Shown: positions 7,572 through 16,906, counted from the stretch's first letter. The stretch is 64,000 nt of DNA from Clostridium bornimense (GCF_018917145.1 NZ_JAHLOD010000006.1:1-64000), one strand, 5' to 3'. Notes: generated by a model from the letters alone, not told the origin. Translations and numbers: made by a program.

Positions 7572-9500
7572 TTATTTATTATTTTTTTCTCTTATCATAT
7601 TTAATAAACCACCGGCCATAAGCATATCTTTTTGTCTATCAGTTACAGTTAGAGATAAGCTATATGTTAAAGACTTTGTCTTATTAGAAACAATAACTTT
7701 TCCTTCTTTAACTGATTCAATAGCATTATTAATAACTAATGTATCATTTAAATCTATAGTATCATAGTCACTTGCATTATCGAAAGTTAATGGTAATATA
7801 CCATTATTCACTAAGTTATCTCTATGAATTCTAGCAAAAGATTTAGCCATAACAGCTTTTATTCCTAAGTAAACTGGTGCTAAAGCTGCATGTTCTCTTG
7901 ATGAACCTTGTCCATAGTTTTCTCCTGCAACAATAAATCCACCGCCTTGTTCTTTACATCTCTTAGGGAATTCTTCATCACAAGGAGTTAAGCAATATTC
8001 ACTTAAATATGGAATATTTGATCTATATGGTAAAAGCTTTGCATTTGAAGGCATTATATGATCTGTAGTTATATTGTCTTCTACCTTTATCAATACATTT
8101 TTTTCAATAACATCCACTAGAGCATCATTCTTAGGGAATGGTTTTATATTTGGTCCTCTAACAACTTCAACATCTGAAGATTTTTCTGCTGGTTCCATAA
8201 TCATATTATCATTAATTAAGAATTCTTTTGGCATTTCAACATCTAAATCTAAATCAAAATCGCATGGATTTGAAATTACTCCTTCAATAGCAGATACTGC
8301 TGCAATTTCTGGACTTACTAAATATACTTTAGCAGATTTAGTACCACTTCTTCCTTCAAAATTTCTGTTAAATGTTCTAAGTGAAACAGCATCAGTACAT
8401 GGTGATTGTCCCATACCAATACAAGGACCACATGCAGATTCTAATATTCTAGCTCCAGCAGCTACCATATCTGCTAATGCACCATTTTTAGCAAGCATAG
8501 TTAATACTTGTCTTGATCCTGGTGCTATAACTAATGATACATTCTCCGCTACTGTTTTACCTTTTAATATTTTAGCAACTTTCATCATATCAGCATAAGA
8601 TGAATTTGTACAACTTCCTATAGCAACTTGATTTACTTTAATTCCCTTAACTTCATTAACTGATACTACTTTATCTGGCATATGTGGTTTTGCTACAAGT
8701 GGAGTTAATTCACTTAAATTAACCTCAATTTCTTTTCCATAAACAGCATCTTCATCTGGAATAATTTCTGTAAAGTCAGCTTCCCTTCCTTGTGCTTTTA
8801 GGAATTCTCTTGTAGTATCATCACTTGGGAACACTGAAGTAGTTGCTCCAAGTTCTGCCCCCATATTTGTTATAGTAGCTCTTTCAGGAACAGTTAAATA
8901 TTTAACCCCTTCTCCTGTATATTCTATAATCTTATTAACTCCACCTTTTACAGTTAATTGTCTTAACACTTCTAGTATTACATCTTTAGCTGCAACACCT
9001 TTGTTTAACTTACCTTTTAAATTAACTTTTACTATTTCAGGCATTGTTAAATAATATTCTCCACCGCCCATTGCAACAGCTACATCTAATCCACCTGCTC
9101 CAATAGCCAACATTCCAATTCCACCACCAGTTGGTGTATGTGAATCTGATCCTAATAGTGTATATCCTGGAACACCGATTCTTTCTAATTGAACTTGGTG
9201 ACATATACCATTACCTGGTTTTGAGAAGTATATTCCATGTTTTTTTGTTACAGTTTGTATATATGCATGGTCATCTGCATTTTCAGGACCACTTTGCAAC
9301 ATATTATGATCTATATATGCAATTGACTTTTTAGTTTTTACTCTATCTACTCCTAAAGCTTCAAATTGTAAATAAGCCATAGTTCCTGTTGAATCTTGAG
9401 TTAAAGTTTGATCAATTCTTATTGCAATTTCTTTTCCTGTTTTCATTTCACCTTTAACTAAATGAGCTTTTATTATTTTTTCTGCCACAGTTAACCCCAT
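7572..9500 (-). CDS. Aconitate hydratase
   Basis: A 642-residue [4Fe-4S] enzyme interconverting citrate and isocitrate. The cluster ligands appear as GSCTNSS and ACGPCIGMGQSP, and the C-terminal swivel domain includes the GENYGQGSSREHAA signature. The length fits the shorter bacterial aconitase class. The frame is open 51 codons further upstream, but those codons span the ferredoxin terminator. The ATG at 9500 has GGGGG upstream and a promoter at 9545-9573, so it is the start used here. Homoaconitase or isopropylmalate isomerase are less likely given the single-chain layout. In an anaerobe it probably feeds 2-oxoglutarate and glutamate synthesis. Confidence 0.9.
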   Translation of the reverse strand: MGLTVAEKIIKAHLVKGEMKTGKEIAIRIDQTLTQDSTGTMAYLQFEALGVDRVKTKKSIAYIDHNMLQSGPENADDHAYIQTVTKKHGIYFSKPGNGICHQVQLERIGVPGYTLLGSDSHTPTGGGIGMLAIGAGGLDVAVAMGGGEYYLTMPEIVKVNLKGKLNKGVAAKDVILEVLRQLTVKGGVNKIIEYTGEGVKYLTVPERATITNMGAELGATTSVFPSDDTTREFLKAQGREADFTEIIPDEDAVYGKEIEVNLSELTPLVAKPHMPDKVVSVNEVKGIKVNQVAIGSCTNSSYADMMKVAKILKGKTVAENVSLVIAPGSRQVLTMLAKNGALADMVAAGARILESACGPCIGMGQSPCTDAVSLRTFNRNFEGRSGTKSAKVYLVSPEIAAVSAIEGVISNPCDFDLDLDVEMPKEFLINDNMIMEPAEKSSDVEVVRGPNIKPFPKNDALVDVIEKNVLIKVEDNITTDHIMPSNAKLLPYRSNIPYLSEYCLTPCDEEFPKRCKEQGGGFIVAGENYGQGSSREHAALAPVYLGIKAVMAKSFARIHRDNLVNNGILPLTFDNASDYDTIDLNDTLVINNAIESVKEGKVIVSNKTKSLTYSLSLTVTDRQKDMLMAGGLLNMIREKNNK

Positions 9501-9544
9501 GTTTTTTATTGCCCCCTCTGTAATAAAATTATTTCTTACATAAT

Positions 9545-9573
9545 ATATTACATTTTGTTGAATATTTTTGCAA
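9545..9573 (-). promoter_or_regulatory. Aconitase promoter
   Basis: On the minus strand TTGCAA (9568-9573) and TAATAT (9545-9550) are spaced by 17 bp, 45 bp upstream of the ATG at 9500. Confidence 0.55.
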
Positions 9574-9638
9574 GTTATGTGTATACTGCATTTTGAAAAT
9601 ACTATCAATTTTATAAAACTTTTCATAAAAAATTTAAT

Positions 9639-9673
9639 AAAAAACTGTTGCACTCTTAGTTCAACAGTTTTTT
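9639..9673 (-). terminator. Ferredoxin terminator
   Basis: AAAACTGTTG (9641-9650) pairs with CAACAGTTTT (9662-9671) around an 11-nt loop. T runs follow on the minus strand, 15 bp past the ferredoxin stop. Confidence 0.8.
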
Positions 9674-9688
9674 ATATTATGTTTCCTA

Positions 9689-9886
9689 TTAATCACCTTT
9701 AATATCAATAGCCTCAACTGGACAACTATCTCTAGCTTCCATTGCTTCATCAATTAAAGATTCATCTATTTCTTCATCGATGGCTTCTGCTTTACCTTCT
9801 TCATCATCTAAATTATACACATCAGGACACATTGATGCACATAATCCGCATCCAATACAAGTATCTTTATTTACAATAGCTTTCAT
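9689..9886 (-). CDS. Single-cluster [4Fe-4S] ferredoxin
   Basis: A 65-residue electron carrier. The motif CIGCGLCASMCP gives Cys10, Cys13, Cys16 and Cys20, with a lone later Cys in SCPVEA at about 54-55. A two-cluster clostridial ferredoxin would have two full CxxCxxCxxxC motifs. Here the second motif is missing, so one cluster is expected (Cys10, 13, 16 and the C-terminal Cys). The chain is very acidic, as usual for ferredoxins. It has its own terminator and is probably monocistronic. Confidence 0.92.
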   Translation of the reverse strand: MKAIVNKDTCIGCGLCASMCPDVYNLDDEEGKAEAIDEEIDESLIDEAMEARDSCPVEAIDIKGD

Positions 9887-9972
9887 TTCGTACCTCCATA
9901 CCTTTTAAACATTTTATATTATACTATCTATATTATTATGTTTAAAAATTTATTTTATACATAAAATTATGT

Positions 9973-10707
9973 TTATATTTTTCCACCAGTTACGTTTATT
10001 ATTTCTCCAGTAATAAATGAACTATCATCACTACATAAAAATAATGCAACTTTAGCTATCTCTTTTGCTGTTCCCAATCTTCCAAGTGAACACATTTCTT
10101 CTATCTCTTTTATTTCTTCCTCAGTAAAACCCTTATTCATATCTGTATCAATAGCTCCTGGTGCAATAGCATTAACTCTTACTCCCATAGATGATACTTC
10201 TTTTGATAATGCTCTTGTAAATGCATTTATGGCACCTTTAGAAGCGGAATAAAGTGTCTCACAAGAAGACCCCTGTTCCCCCCACATAGATGATATATTA
10301 AGAATAACACCTTTATCATACATCATTGATTTCAAAACTTCCCTACATAAGAGATAAACTGACTTAAAATTAACATCCATTATGTTGTTAAAATCGCTTA
10401 TAGTAGTATCAACTAACATATTAAAAGAAGATATTCCAGCATTATTTACTAATATATCAATCTTACCGTATTTTTTTATTATTGAATCTATCATTGAAAC
10501 AACAAATTCCTCATTAGAGACATCACCAATAAACCTATCTACAATACCATACTGCTGTAATTCACTGAAAGTTATATTACCATATTCTGTGCTATTTTTA
10601 TAATTTATAATAACTGTAGCACCATTTTTTATGAACTCTTTTGAGATTTCTTTTCCTATCCCCCTAGATGCTCCTGTGATTAATGCTACTTTCCCATCAA
10701 GTTTCAC
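9973..10707 (-). CDS. SDR family oxidoreductase, FabG-like
   Basis: A 244-residue short-chain dehydrogenase/reductase. It has the cofactor motif TGASRGIG at 11-18, NNAG in the middle, catalytic YSASK with an upstream ISS serine, and a C-terminal FITGEIINVTGG. Closest in type to 3-oxoacyl-ACP reductase (FabG), but with no fatty-acid genes around it the substrate is open. NADP(H) use is likely from the SRG turn. It follows trmB after a terminator. Confidence 0.85.
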   Translation of the reverse strand: MKLDGKVALITGASRGIGKEISKEFIKNGATVIINYKNSTEYGNITFSELQQYGIVDRFIGDVSNEEFVVSMIDSIIKKYGKIDILVNNAGISSFNMLVDTTISDFNNIMDVNFKSVYLLCREVLKSMMYDKGVILNISSMWGEQGSSCETLYSASKGAINAFTRALSKEVSSMGVRVNAIAPGAIDTDMNKGFTEEEIKEIEEMCSLGRLGTAKEIAKVALFLCSDDSSFITGEIINVTGGKI

Positions 10708-10726
10708 TTCTATCTCACCTCTATCT

Positions 10727-10760
10727 AAAATTAACTCAGCATTTAAGCTGAGTTAATTTT
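10727..10760. terminator. Terminator between trmB and the SDR gene
   Basis: A 14-bp perfect stem (AAAATTAACTCAGC/GCTGAGTTAATTTT) with a 6-nt loop overlaps the trmB stop. The T run is short. Confidence 0.7.
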
Positions 10761-11409
10761 ATATAATCGCTTTTAAACACTTTATCTTAATGCCCATATC
10801 AGAAAACATTTTTTCATGTTCTGTTTCTACATTTCCTTCAAAATCGCTATTGTGTAAATCATATGTTATATATTTAATATCCATATCACATTCTTTAAAA
10901 TATTCTAATGATTCTTCAAATAAATTATCATCATCAGTCTTAAACCATATCTCCGTTCCTGGTTTTGAGAAATTTTTATACTGAGTTAATTGTCTTGTAT
11001 GAGTCAGTCTTCTTTTCTTATGTCTCTCTTTTGGCCAAGGGTTACAGAAGTTAATATATATTCTACTTATTTCATCTTTATCAAAAATTTCATTAATAAG
11101 CGCAATCTCAAAGGCCATCAATTTTACATTATCTAATCTAGCACCATTATTCTCATACTCTTTTTCAATATTTCTCTTTGCTAAAACTAATACTTCATCT
11201 TTTATATCTATAGCAATATAGTTAATATTCTTATTTTTTGATCCATGAACTGATACAAAATTTCCTTTACCACATCCAAGCTCTAAATAAATAGGATTAT
11301 TATTATTAAATAATTGTTGCCATTTTCCTTTATATTCTCTAGGGTTCGTTATAAAAAAATCACAACTTTCAAGCTCTGGTCTAGCCCATGGTTTTCTTCT
11401 AATTCTCAT
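10759..11409 (-). CDS. trmB: tRNA (guanine-N7-)-methyltransferase
   Basis: A 216-residue SAM-dependent enzyme that methylates G46 in the tRNA variable loop. SAM-binding motif [11 protein letters not shown] is at about 42-51, and the family signature [16 protein letters not shown] follows in the middle. The N-terminus [12 protein letters not shown] is typical of TrmB. Full length; cytosolic; apparently transcribed alone. Confidence 0.95.
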   Translation of the reverse strand: MRIRRKPWARPELESCDFFITNPREYKGKWQQLFNNNNPIYLELGCGKGNFVSVHGSKNKNINYIAIDIKDEVLVLAKRNIEKEYENNGARLDNVKLMAFEIALINEIFDKDEISRIYINFCNPWPKERHKKRRLTHTRQLTQYKNFSKPGTEIWFKTDDDNLFEESLEYFKECDMDIKYITYDLHNSDFEGNVETEHEKMFSDMGIKIKCLKAII

Positions 11410-11575
11410 AATAATTCACTCCATCTTTTCTGTTTCAAAACTTATTATACATATATAATATCCTTTTATCAAATAGTAAAAAATAAATATAATAAATTCC
11501 CTATAAATATTATAATATTTCATCCGATATATTTTATATCAAGATATTAGTAAATATCGCATAGGGGTGACTATA

Positions 11576-11842
11576 ATGAATGTAATAAAAAAGGATGGAT
11601 CTCTACAAGATCTAAATATCGGAAAAATTGAAACTTCAATAATAAACGCTTCAAATGATATAAATTTCTCTTTAAATTCAGCTGACATTAAAGATATTAG
11701 TAACGAAATTGTCACTGTTTTGAATAAAATAAGAAAAGATAATACTTCAACATATGAATTAGTAGGTATAACTATAAAATCATTAATAAAATTAGGTTTT
11801 AGAGATATTGCTAAAAGCTATTTCTCACATAATTTAATATAA
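11576..11842 (+). CDS. Stand-alone ATP-cone domain protein
   Basis: An 88-residue protein that is little more than one ATP-cone domain: VIKKDGSLQDLNIGKIETSI at the N-terminus, then a helical part ending STYELVGITIKSLIKLG. ATP-cones are nucleotide-sensing regulatory domains of ribonucleotide reductases and of NrdR. Here there is no reductase and no zinc-ribbon, so it is an orphan. The ATG at 11576 is preferred to a GTG at 11567 that lies inside the AGGGGTG ribosome binding site. No ribonucleotide reductase genes are nearby. Confidence 0.8.
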   Translation: MNVIKKDGSLQDLNIGKIETSIINASNDINFSLNSADIKDISNEIVTVLNKIRKDNTSTYELVGITIKSLIKLGFRDIAKSYFSHNLI

Positions 11843-11860
11843 ATCAATAAAAATCTAAAT

Positions 11861-12069
11861 GAGGTATCGCTAACAAAGGAAAATTTGTTAGCGATACCTC
11901 TTTTTATATGACACTTTTGATAATTCACATTTCTCAATTCTCAATTTAGGTTAATTTTCCCCTGTGGGGAAAATATTATAAGTCCTGCAGACAACAGAGA
12001 TAGAATTTGTATTTTTGTATTTAACATTAACTCTGCACTGTGAACTGACACCCGTGCACTGGATAAGTT
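11861..12069. repeat. Hairpin repeat with diverged body
   Basis: GAGGTATCGCTAACAAA (11861-11877) and its perfect complement at 11884-11900 form a 17-bp stem with a 6-nt loop and a T run, a bidirectional terminator between the ATP-cone gene and hbd. The following bases share a skeleton with the copies at 53.5 and 63.8 kb: TATGACAC, an internal palindrome (TTTTCCCCTGTGGGGAAAA here), then CACTGTG...CTG...GTGCACT...TTCTATTTTG running up to the hbd stop. Confidence 0.75.
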
Positions 12070-12918
12070 CTATTTTGAATAATCGTAGAATCCTTTTCCA
12101 GTCTTTCTTCCAAGCCATCCAGCTCTTACATATTTTCTAAGTAATGCATTAGCTCTGTATTTAGAATCTCCAGTTTCTTTAAATAATACATCCATAATAG
12201 CAAGACATACATCTAATCCAATAAGATCTCCAAGTGCTAATGGTCCCATTGGATGATTAGCTCCAAGTTTCATAGCTGTATCAATATCTTCAACAGATGC
12301 TATTCCTTCTGAAAAAATTCCAACTGCTTCATTAATCATTGGAATTAAAATTCTATTTACAACAAATCCAGGTGCTTCAGCAACTTCAACACCTTGCTTT
12401 CCTATAGCTTCTGTAAGCTCCTTAACAGCATCAAAAGTTTCTTGTTCAGTAGCCATACCTCTTATTATTTCAACAAGCTTCATTACTGGAGCTGGGTTAA
12501 AGAAGTGCATTCCTATAACCTTTCCTGGTCTCTTAGTAGCTGCAGCAACTTCAGTAATTGAAAGTGAGGAAGTATTAGTAGCTAAAATAGTCTCAGCTTT
12601 ACATACTTCATCAAGTTCAGCAAAAATTTGTTTCTTAACATTCATATTTTCAACAGCAGCTTCTATAACTAAATCGCAATCTGCTACATCATTTATATTA
12701 GTAGATCCTGTTATTCTAGTTAAAGCAGCAACCTTATCTTCTTCTGTCATTTTTCCCTTTGAAACTAATTTATCAAAAGTTTTACTTATTCCATTTAATC
12801 CTCTTTCAATAAATTCATCTTTTACATCCCTTAATACAACTTCATATCCTTTTACTGCAAACACTTGAGCAATTCCAGACCCCATAGTACCTGCACCAAT
12901 TACACATACCTTCTTCAT
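12070..12918 (-). CDS. hbd: 3-hydroxybutyryl-CoA dehydrogenase
   Basis: A 282-residue NAD(P)H-dependent enzyme reducing acetoacetyl-CoA to 3-hydroxybutyryl-CoA. It has the Rossmann motif GAGTMGSG at 8-15, the catalytic-His segment [15 protein letters not shown] in the middle, and a C-terminal helical domain with the conserved NHPMGPLAL. Full length. It is the last gene of the crt-bcd-etfB-etfA-hbd operon, 91 bp after etfA, and ends at a repeat-type terminator. Confidence 0.96.
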   Translation of the reverse strand: MKKVCVIGAGTMGSGIAQVFAVKGYEVVLRDVKDEFIERGLNGISKTFDKLVSKGKMTEEDKVAALTRITGSTNINDVADCDLVIEAAVENMNVKKQIFAELDEVCKAETILATNTSSLSITEVAAATKRPGKVIGMHFFNPAPVMKLVEIIRGMATEQETFDAVKELTEAIGKQGVEVAEAPGFVVNRILIPMINEAVGIFSEGIASVEDIDTAMKLGANHPMGPLALGDLIGLDVCLAIMDVLFKETGDSKYRANALLRKYVRAGWLGRKTGKGFYDYSK

Positions 12919-13009
12919 ACTAATATCCCCTTTCTAGCTATATATTAATTTAGAAGAAAGAATCAACTGCAAATTAAATAAGTCACCTGTTCTTTCTTGT
13001 CTCTAATAT

Positions 13010-14023
13010 CTAATCTTCTATTTTTTTAGCTTTTATTTGCTCAATAAGTTCTTTAACAACCTTCTTATAATCACCTACTAAAGCAAGATCAGCTAATTTC
13101 ATCATAGGTGCTGATTCATCTTTATTAATAGCAATTATATATTCTGAATCAGCCATACCACTTGTATGTTGAATAGCTCCTGATATTCCTACTGCTATAT
13201 AAATTGTAGGTTTAACAGTTTTACCAGTTTGTCCAACTTGAAGTTCTTTATCAATCCAACCTTTTTCAATTGCAGCTCTTGAACCAGCAATTTCTCCATC
13301 TAAAACATCTGCTAATTCTTTTAAAAGTTCAAATCCTTCAGCAGAACCTACACCTCTTCCTCCAGCTACAATAACTTTAGCCTCAGAAATATCTGCAACA
13401 TTCTTTTCAACTTTAACTTTTTCTATAACCTTAGTTCTTATATCACTTTCTGTTAAAGCAACTTCTACATCTACAATTTCACCTTTTCTATCACTTTCAG
13501 GAAGCTTATCAAAAACTCCTGGTCTTACTGTAGCCATTTGTGGTCTATGATTTTCACAAACGATAGTAGCAATTAAGTTACCACCAAATGCAGGTCTAGT
13601 AGCTAAAAGATATCCTCCTTCAGCATCAACATCTAATCCTGTACAGTCAGCAGTTAATCCAGTTTTTAATCTACCAGCTATTCTTGGTCCTAAATCTCTT
13701 CCTATGAAAGAAGCTCCAACTAATAATACTTCTGGTTTCTTTTCATTTACTAAATCACAGATTACTTTAGTATATCCATCTGTTGTAAAGTCTTTTAATA
13801 ATGGACTTTCACAAACTAAAACTTCGTCAGCACCATGCGCTACTAATTGATCTGCAAGAGATTTTATATTTTCACCAAGTAATACTGCTACTACTTTAGT
13901 GTCTAATTTTTTTGCAATTTCTGTACCTTTTCCCACAAGCTCTAATGATACTTTTTGAAGTACGCCGTCTCTTTGTTCAGCGAATACCCAAACGCCGCCC
14001 TTATATTCTGCTATATTCATCAT
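13010..14023 (-). CDS. etfA: Electron transfer flavoprotein alpha subunit
   Basis: A 337-residue FAD-binding subunit that partners EtfB. The C-terminal half carries the FAD domain signature, with GQTGKTVKPTIYIAVGISG followed by QHTSGM. In clostridia EtfAB works with Bcd to bifurcate electrons from NADH to crotonyl-CoA and ferredoxin. Two adjacent ATG codons are possible; GGGAGG suits the first, at 14023. It lies 17 bp after etfB. Confidence 0.95.
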   Translation of the reverse strand: MMNIAEYKGGVWVFAEQRDGVLQKVSLELVGKGTEIAKKLDTKVVAVLLGENIKSLADQLVAHGADEVLVCESPLLKDFTTDGYTKVICDLVNEKKPEVLLVGASFIGRDLGPRIAGRLKTGLTADCTGLDVDAEGGYLLATRPAFGGNLIATIVCENHRPQMATVRPGVFDKLPESDRKGEIVDVEVALTESDIRTKVIEKVKVEKNVADISEAKVIVAGGRGVGSAEGFELLKELADVLDGEIAGSRAAIEKGWIDKELQVGQTGKTVKPTIYIAVGISGAIQHTSGMADSEYIIAINKDESAPMMKLADLALVGDYKKVVKELIEQIKAKKIED

Positions 14024-14040
14024 TCAATACCTCCCATAAT

Positions 14041-14820
14041 TTAGATGTAATGTTTCTCTACTAATTTTTCTACTGCATATGCTGCAGCTTCTTTTGCTGG
14101 TAAATTCTTAATCTCTCCAGCACCTTTAACTTCCTTAGTAGAACTCTTCTTAACTTTTGTAGGAGAACCCTTTAATCCTAATGAAGCCTTATCTACATCT
14201 ATATCATCGGCACTCCATACCTTAACTTCCTTGCCAAATGTCTCAAAAATTAATTTTGCATTCATATATCTTGGCTCATTTAATTCTTTTATTGCAGTTA
14301 ATAGTACTGGAGTCTTTACTTCGATGATTTCATAACCATCTTCTAAAGCTCTATTTACTATTAATTTATCTCCTTCAACCTTAACATCTTGAACATATGT
14401 TATTTGAGGAATTCCTAAGTGTTCTGCTATTTCAGGTCCAACTTGAGCTGTATCTCCATCAATAGCTTGTCTTCCACAGAATATAATATCATATTCAAGT
14501 TTTCTTAAAGCTCCTGCAAGTGCACTTGATGTAGCAAGAGTATCTGCACCTCCAAGTACTCTATCTGTAAGTAAAACAGCTTCATCTGCTCCCATAGCTA
14601 TTGCTTCTCTTAATATTTCTTCTGCTTGTGGTAATCCCATAGTAACAACAGTAACATGAGCGCCTAAGCTATCTTTTAATGCTAATGCTTCTTCTAATGC
14701 ATGTTTATCTTCTGGGTTCATTATTGATGCAACACCGTCTCTAATTAATGTTCCCTTAACTGGGTCTATTTTAACAGCTGTTGTATCTGGAACTTGCTTT
14801 ATGCAAACTACTATCTTCAT
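14041..14820 (-). CDS. etfB: Electron transfer flavoprotein beta subunit
   Basis: A 259-residue subunit. It opens with KIVVCIKQVPDT and carries GRQAIDGDTAQVGPEIAEHLG, typical of the EtfB nucleotide-binding region that in bifurcating complexes holds the second FAD. Normal length; a GGGGG ribosome binding site; 15 bp after bcd. Confidence 0.95.
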   Translation of the reverse strand: MKIVVCIKQVPDTTAVKIDPVKGTLIRDGVASIMNPEDKHALEEALALKDSLGAHVTVVTMGLPQAEEILREAIAMGADEAVLLTDRVLGGADTLATSSALAGALRKLEYDIIFCGRQAIDGDTAQVGPEIAEHLGIPQITYVQDVKVEGDKLIVNRALEDGYEIIEVKTPVLLTAIKELNEPRYMNAKLIFETFGKEVKVWSADDIDVDKASLGLKGSPTKVKKSSTKEVKGAGEIKNLPAKEAAAYAVEKLVEKHYI

Positions 14821-14835
14821 TTATATACCCCCTTA

Positions 14836-15975
14836 TTATTTAAAAATGCTTCCAGCGATAACCATTTGTTGTACTTGAGAAGTACCTTCATATATTTCAG
14901 TTATCTTAGCATCTCTCATCATTCTTTCAACTGGATACTCTTTTGTATATCCATATCCACCAAACATTTGAACAGCTTTTGTTGTTACATCCATAGCTAC
15001 ATTTGCAGCTAAAAGCTTAGCTCTTGCAGCATCGACTGTATATGGAAGTCCTTGATCTTTTTTCCACGCTGCTAAATATACTAAATGTCTAGCTGATTCA
15101 ATAGCTACATCCATATCAGCCATCATCCATTGTAATCCTTGGAATTTACTTAAATTCTTTCCGAATTGCTTTCTTTCTTTCATATATTCTTTAGCTTCAT
15201 TAAAAGCACCTTCAGCTATTCCTAAAGCTTGAGCAGCAATACCAATTCTTCCTCCATCAAGAGTTTTCATTGCTATTCCAAATCCCTTACCTTCTTGTCC
15301 AACTAAATTTTCCTTTGGAACTATACAATCTTCAAAAATAAGTTCAGTAGTTGATGATGCTCTTATACCTAATTTATTCTCAACTTTTCCTATAGAAAAA
15401 CCTTCAAATCCTTTTTCTATTATAAATGCAGATATTCCTTTAGTTCCTTTACTCTTATCAGTCATAGCAAATACTACAAAAGTATCAGCAACTCCACCAT
15501 TTGTTATAAATATTTTTGATCCATTTAAAACATAATGATCTCCATCTAATACAGCTGTAGTTTGTTGACCTGCTGCATCAGTTCCAGCATTTGGCTCTGT
15601 TAATCCAAAAGCACCAATTTTTCTTCCAGAAGCTAAATCTGGTAAGTATTTAGCTTTTTGATCTTTATTTCCGTGTTGATTAATTAATGATGCACATAAT
15701 GAAGTATGAGCTGATAAAATAACTCCTGTTGTACCACATACTTTTGATAATTCTTCAACAGCTAAAATATAAGATAATGTATCTCCACCTGCTCCTTCAT
15801 ATTCTGTAGCAAATGGGATACCCATCATATTTAATTTAGCCATTTTTTCAACAGTTTCCATAGGGAATCTTTCTGTTTCATCTATTTCCGCTGCTAATGG
15901 TTTTACTTCATTTTCAGCAAATTCCCTTACCATCTTTTGAATGAACTTTTGTTCCTTTGTCAATGCGAAATCCAT
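14836..15975 (-). CDS. bcd: Butyryl-CoA dehydrogenase
   Basis: A 379-residue FAD enzyme of the acyl-CoA dehydrogenase family that reduces crotonyl-CoA to butyryl-CoA. It has AFGLTEPNAGTDA (flavin/substrate contact), QMFGGYGYTKEYPVER, and the catalytic glutamate in TEIYEGTSQVQ near the C-terminus. With EtfAB downstream it forms the energy-conserving Bcd-Etf complex. 18 bp separate it from crt. Confidence 0.95.
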   Translation of the reverse strand: MDFALTKEQKFIQKMVREFAENEVKPLAAEIDETERFPMETVEKMAKLNMMGIPFATEYEGAGGDTLSYILAVEELSKVCGTTGVILSAHTSLCASLINQHGNKDQKAKYLPDLASGRKIGAFGLTEPNAGTDAAGQQTTAVLDGDHYVLNGSKIFITNGGVADTFVVFAMTDKSKGTKGISAFIIEKGFEGFSIGKVENKLGIRASSTTELIFEDCIVPKENLVGQEGKGFGIAMKTLDGGRIGIAAQALGIAEGAFNEAKEYMKERKQFGKNLSKFQGLQWMMADMDVAIESARHLVYLAAWKKDQGLPYTVDAARAKLLAANVAMDVTTKAVQMFGGYGYTKEYPVERMMRDAKITEIYEGTSQVQQMVIAGSIFK

Positions 15976-15993
15976 ATTGTCCCTTACCCCCTA

Positions 15994-16779
15994 TTATTTA
16001 TTTTTAAATCTATCTAATTTTCTTTTTTCTACAAATGCTGTCATGGCATCTGTTTGATCTTCTGTTGAGAAACATTCACCAAATGCTTCTGATTCAAACG
16101 CCAATGCTGTATCTATGTCTACTTGCATTCCTCTATTTATAGCCTCTTTGCATAACTTAACTGCTATTGGTGCATTGCCAGCTATCTTTTTAGCTAAAGC
16201 CTTTGCATCATTTAACAATTCTTCTGGCTCATGAATAGAATTTACAAGACCTATTCTTAAAGCTTCATCTGCTTTTATAACTTTTGCAGTATAGATTAAC
16301 TCTTTAGCCATCCCCATGCCTACTAATCTAGACAATCTTTGAGTTCCTCCAAATCCTGGTGTAATGCCTAAACCAACCTCTGGTTGTCCAAATTTGGCCT
16401 TATTTGATGCGATTCTAATATCACATGCCATTGAAAGCTCGCATCCACCACCTAACGCAAAACCATTTACTGCCGCAATGACAGGCTTTGATAATGTCTC
16501 GATTTTTCTAAATACATTATTTCCAAGTTTCCCAAAATCTCTTCCTTGAAGAACTGTCATATCTTTCATTTCAGATATGTCTGCCCCAGCAACAAATGCT
16601 TTTTCACCTGCTCCTGTTAAAACAACAGCTAAAACATCATCATCATTTTCAATAGTTGTAAACACTAAGTCTAATTCTTTTAATGTTTCACTACTTAATG
16701 CGTTTAATGCTTTAGGTCTATTGACAGTTACAACAGCAATATTATCCTCTTTTTCAAGGATTACATTCTTTAATTCCAT
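15994..16779 (-). CDS. crt: 3-hydroxybutyryl-CoA dehydratase (crotonase)
   Basis: A 261-residue enoyl-CoA hydratase-fold enzyme dehydrating 3-hydroxybutyryl-CoA to crotonyl-CoA. The oxyanion-hole segments AFVAGADISEM and NGFALGGGCELSMACDIRIAS are intact, and the catalytic glutamates fall in GGCE and in GQPEVGLGITPGFGGT. It is the first gene of the operon, with an AGGAGG ribosome binding site and a Rex operator 23 bp upstream of the ATG. Confidence 0.95.
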   Translation of the reverse strand: MELKNVILEKEDNIAVVTVNRPKALNALSSETLKELDLVFTTIENDDDVLAVVLTGAGEKAFVAGADISEMKDMTVLQGRDFGKLGNNVFRKIETLSKPVIAAVNGFALGGGCELSMACDIRIASNKAKFGQPEVGLGITPGFGGTQRLSRLVGMGMAKELIYTAKVIKADEALRIGLVNSIHEPEELLNDAKALAKKIAGNAPIAVKLCKEAINRGMQVDIDTALAFESEAFGECFSTEDQTDAMTAFVEKRKLDRFKNK

Positions 16780-16801
16780 GACTAATCCTCCTACTTAAAA
16801 T

Positions 16802-16819
16802 TTGTTAAACAAATAACAA
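16802..16819. promoter_or_regulatory. Rex operator upstream of crt
   Basis: TTGTTAAACAAATAACAA matches the Rex consensus TTGTTAANNNNTTAACAA with one mismatch. It sits 23-40 bp upstream of the crt start, where binding would block transcription of the butyryl-CoA operon when NADH is low. rex is the next gene upstream. Confidence 0.82.
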
Positions 16820-16906
16820 ATATAATTAAAAAAATTTACCCCAAAGTATATATAATACTTACATATTATATTATATCTTCCAATGATATAGATTTCAATA
16901 CAATTT

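Noticed and set aside
8074-8598. A 174-codon plus-strand open frame opposite the aconitase gene
   Set aside because: It lies wholly within the aconitase coding region on the other strand, has no ribosome binding site and has low-complexity Ser/Ile/Thr content typical of an antisense shadow.
9501-9653. N-terminal extension of aconitase by 51 residues
   Set aside because: The extension would be translated across the ferredoxin terminator and the aconitase promoter. The ATG at 9500 has GGGGG upstream and fits the family start.
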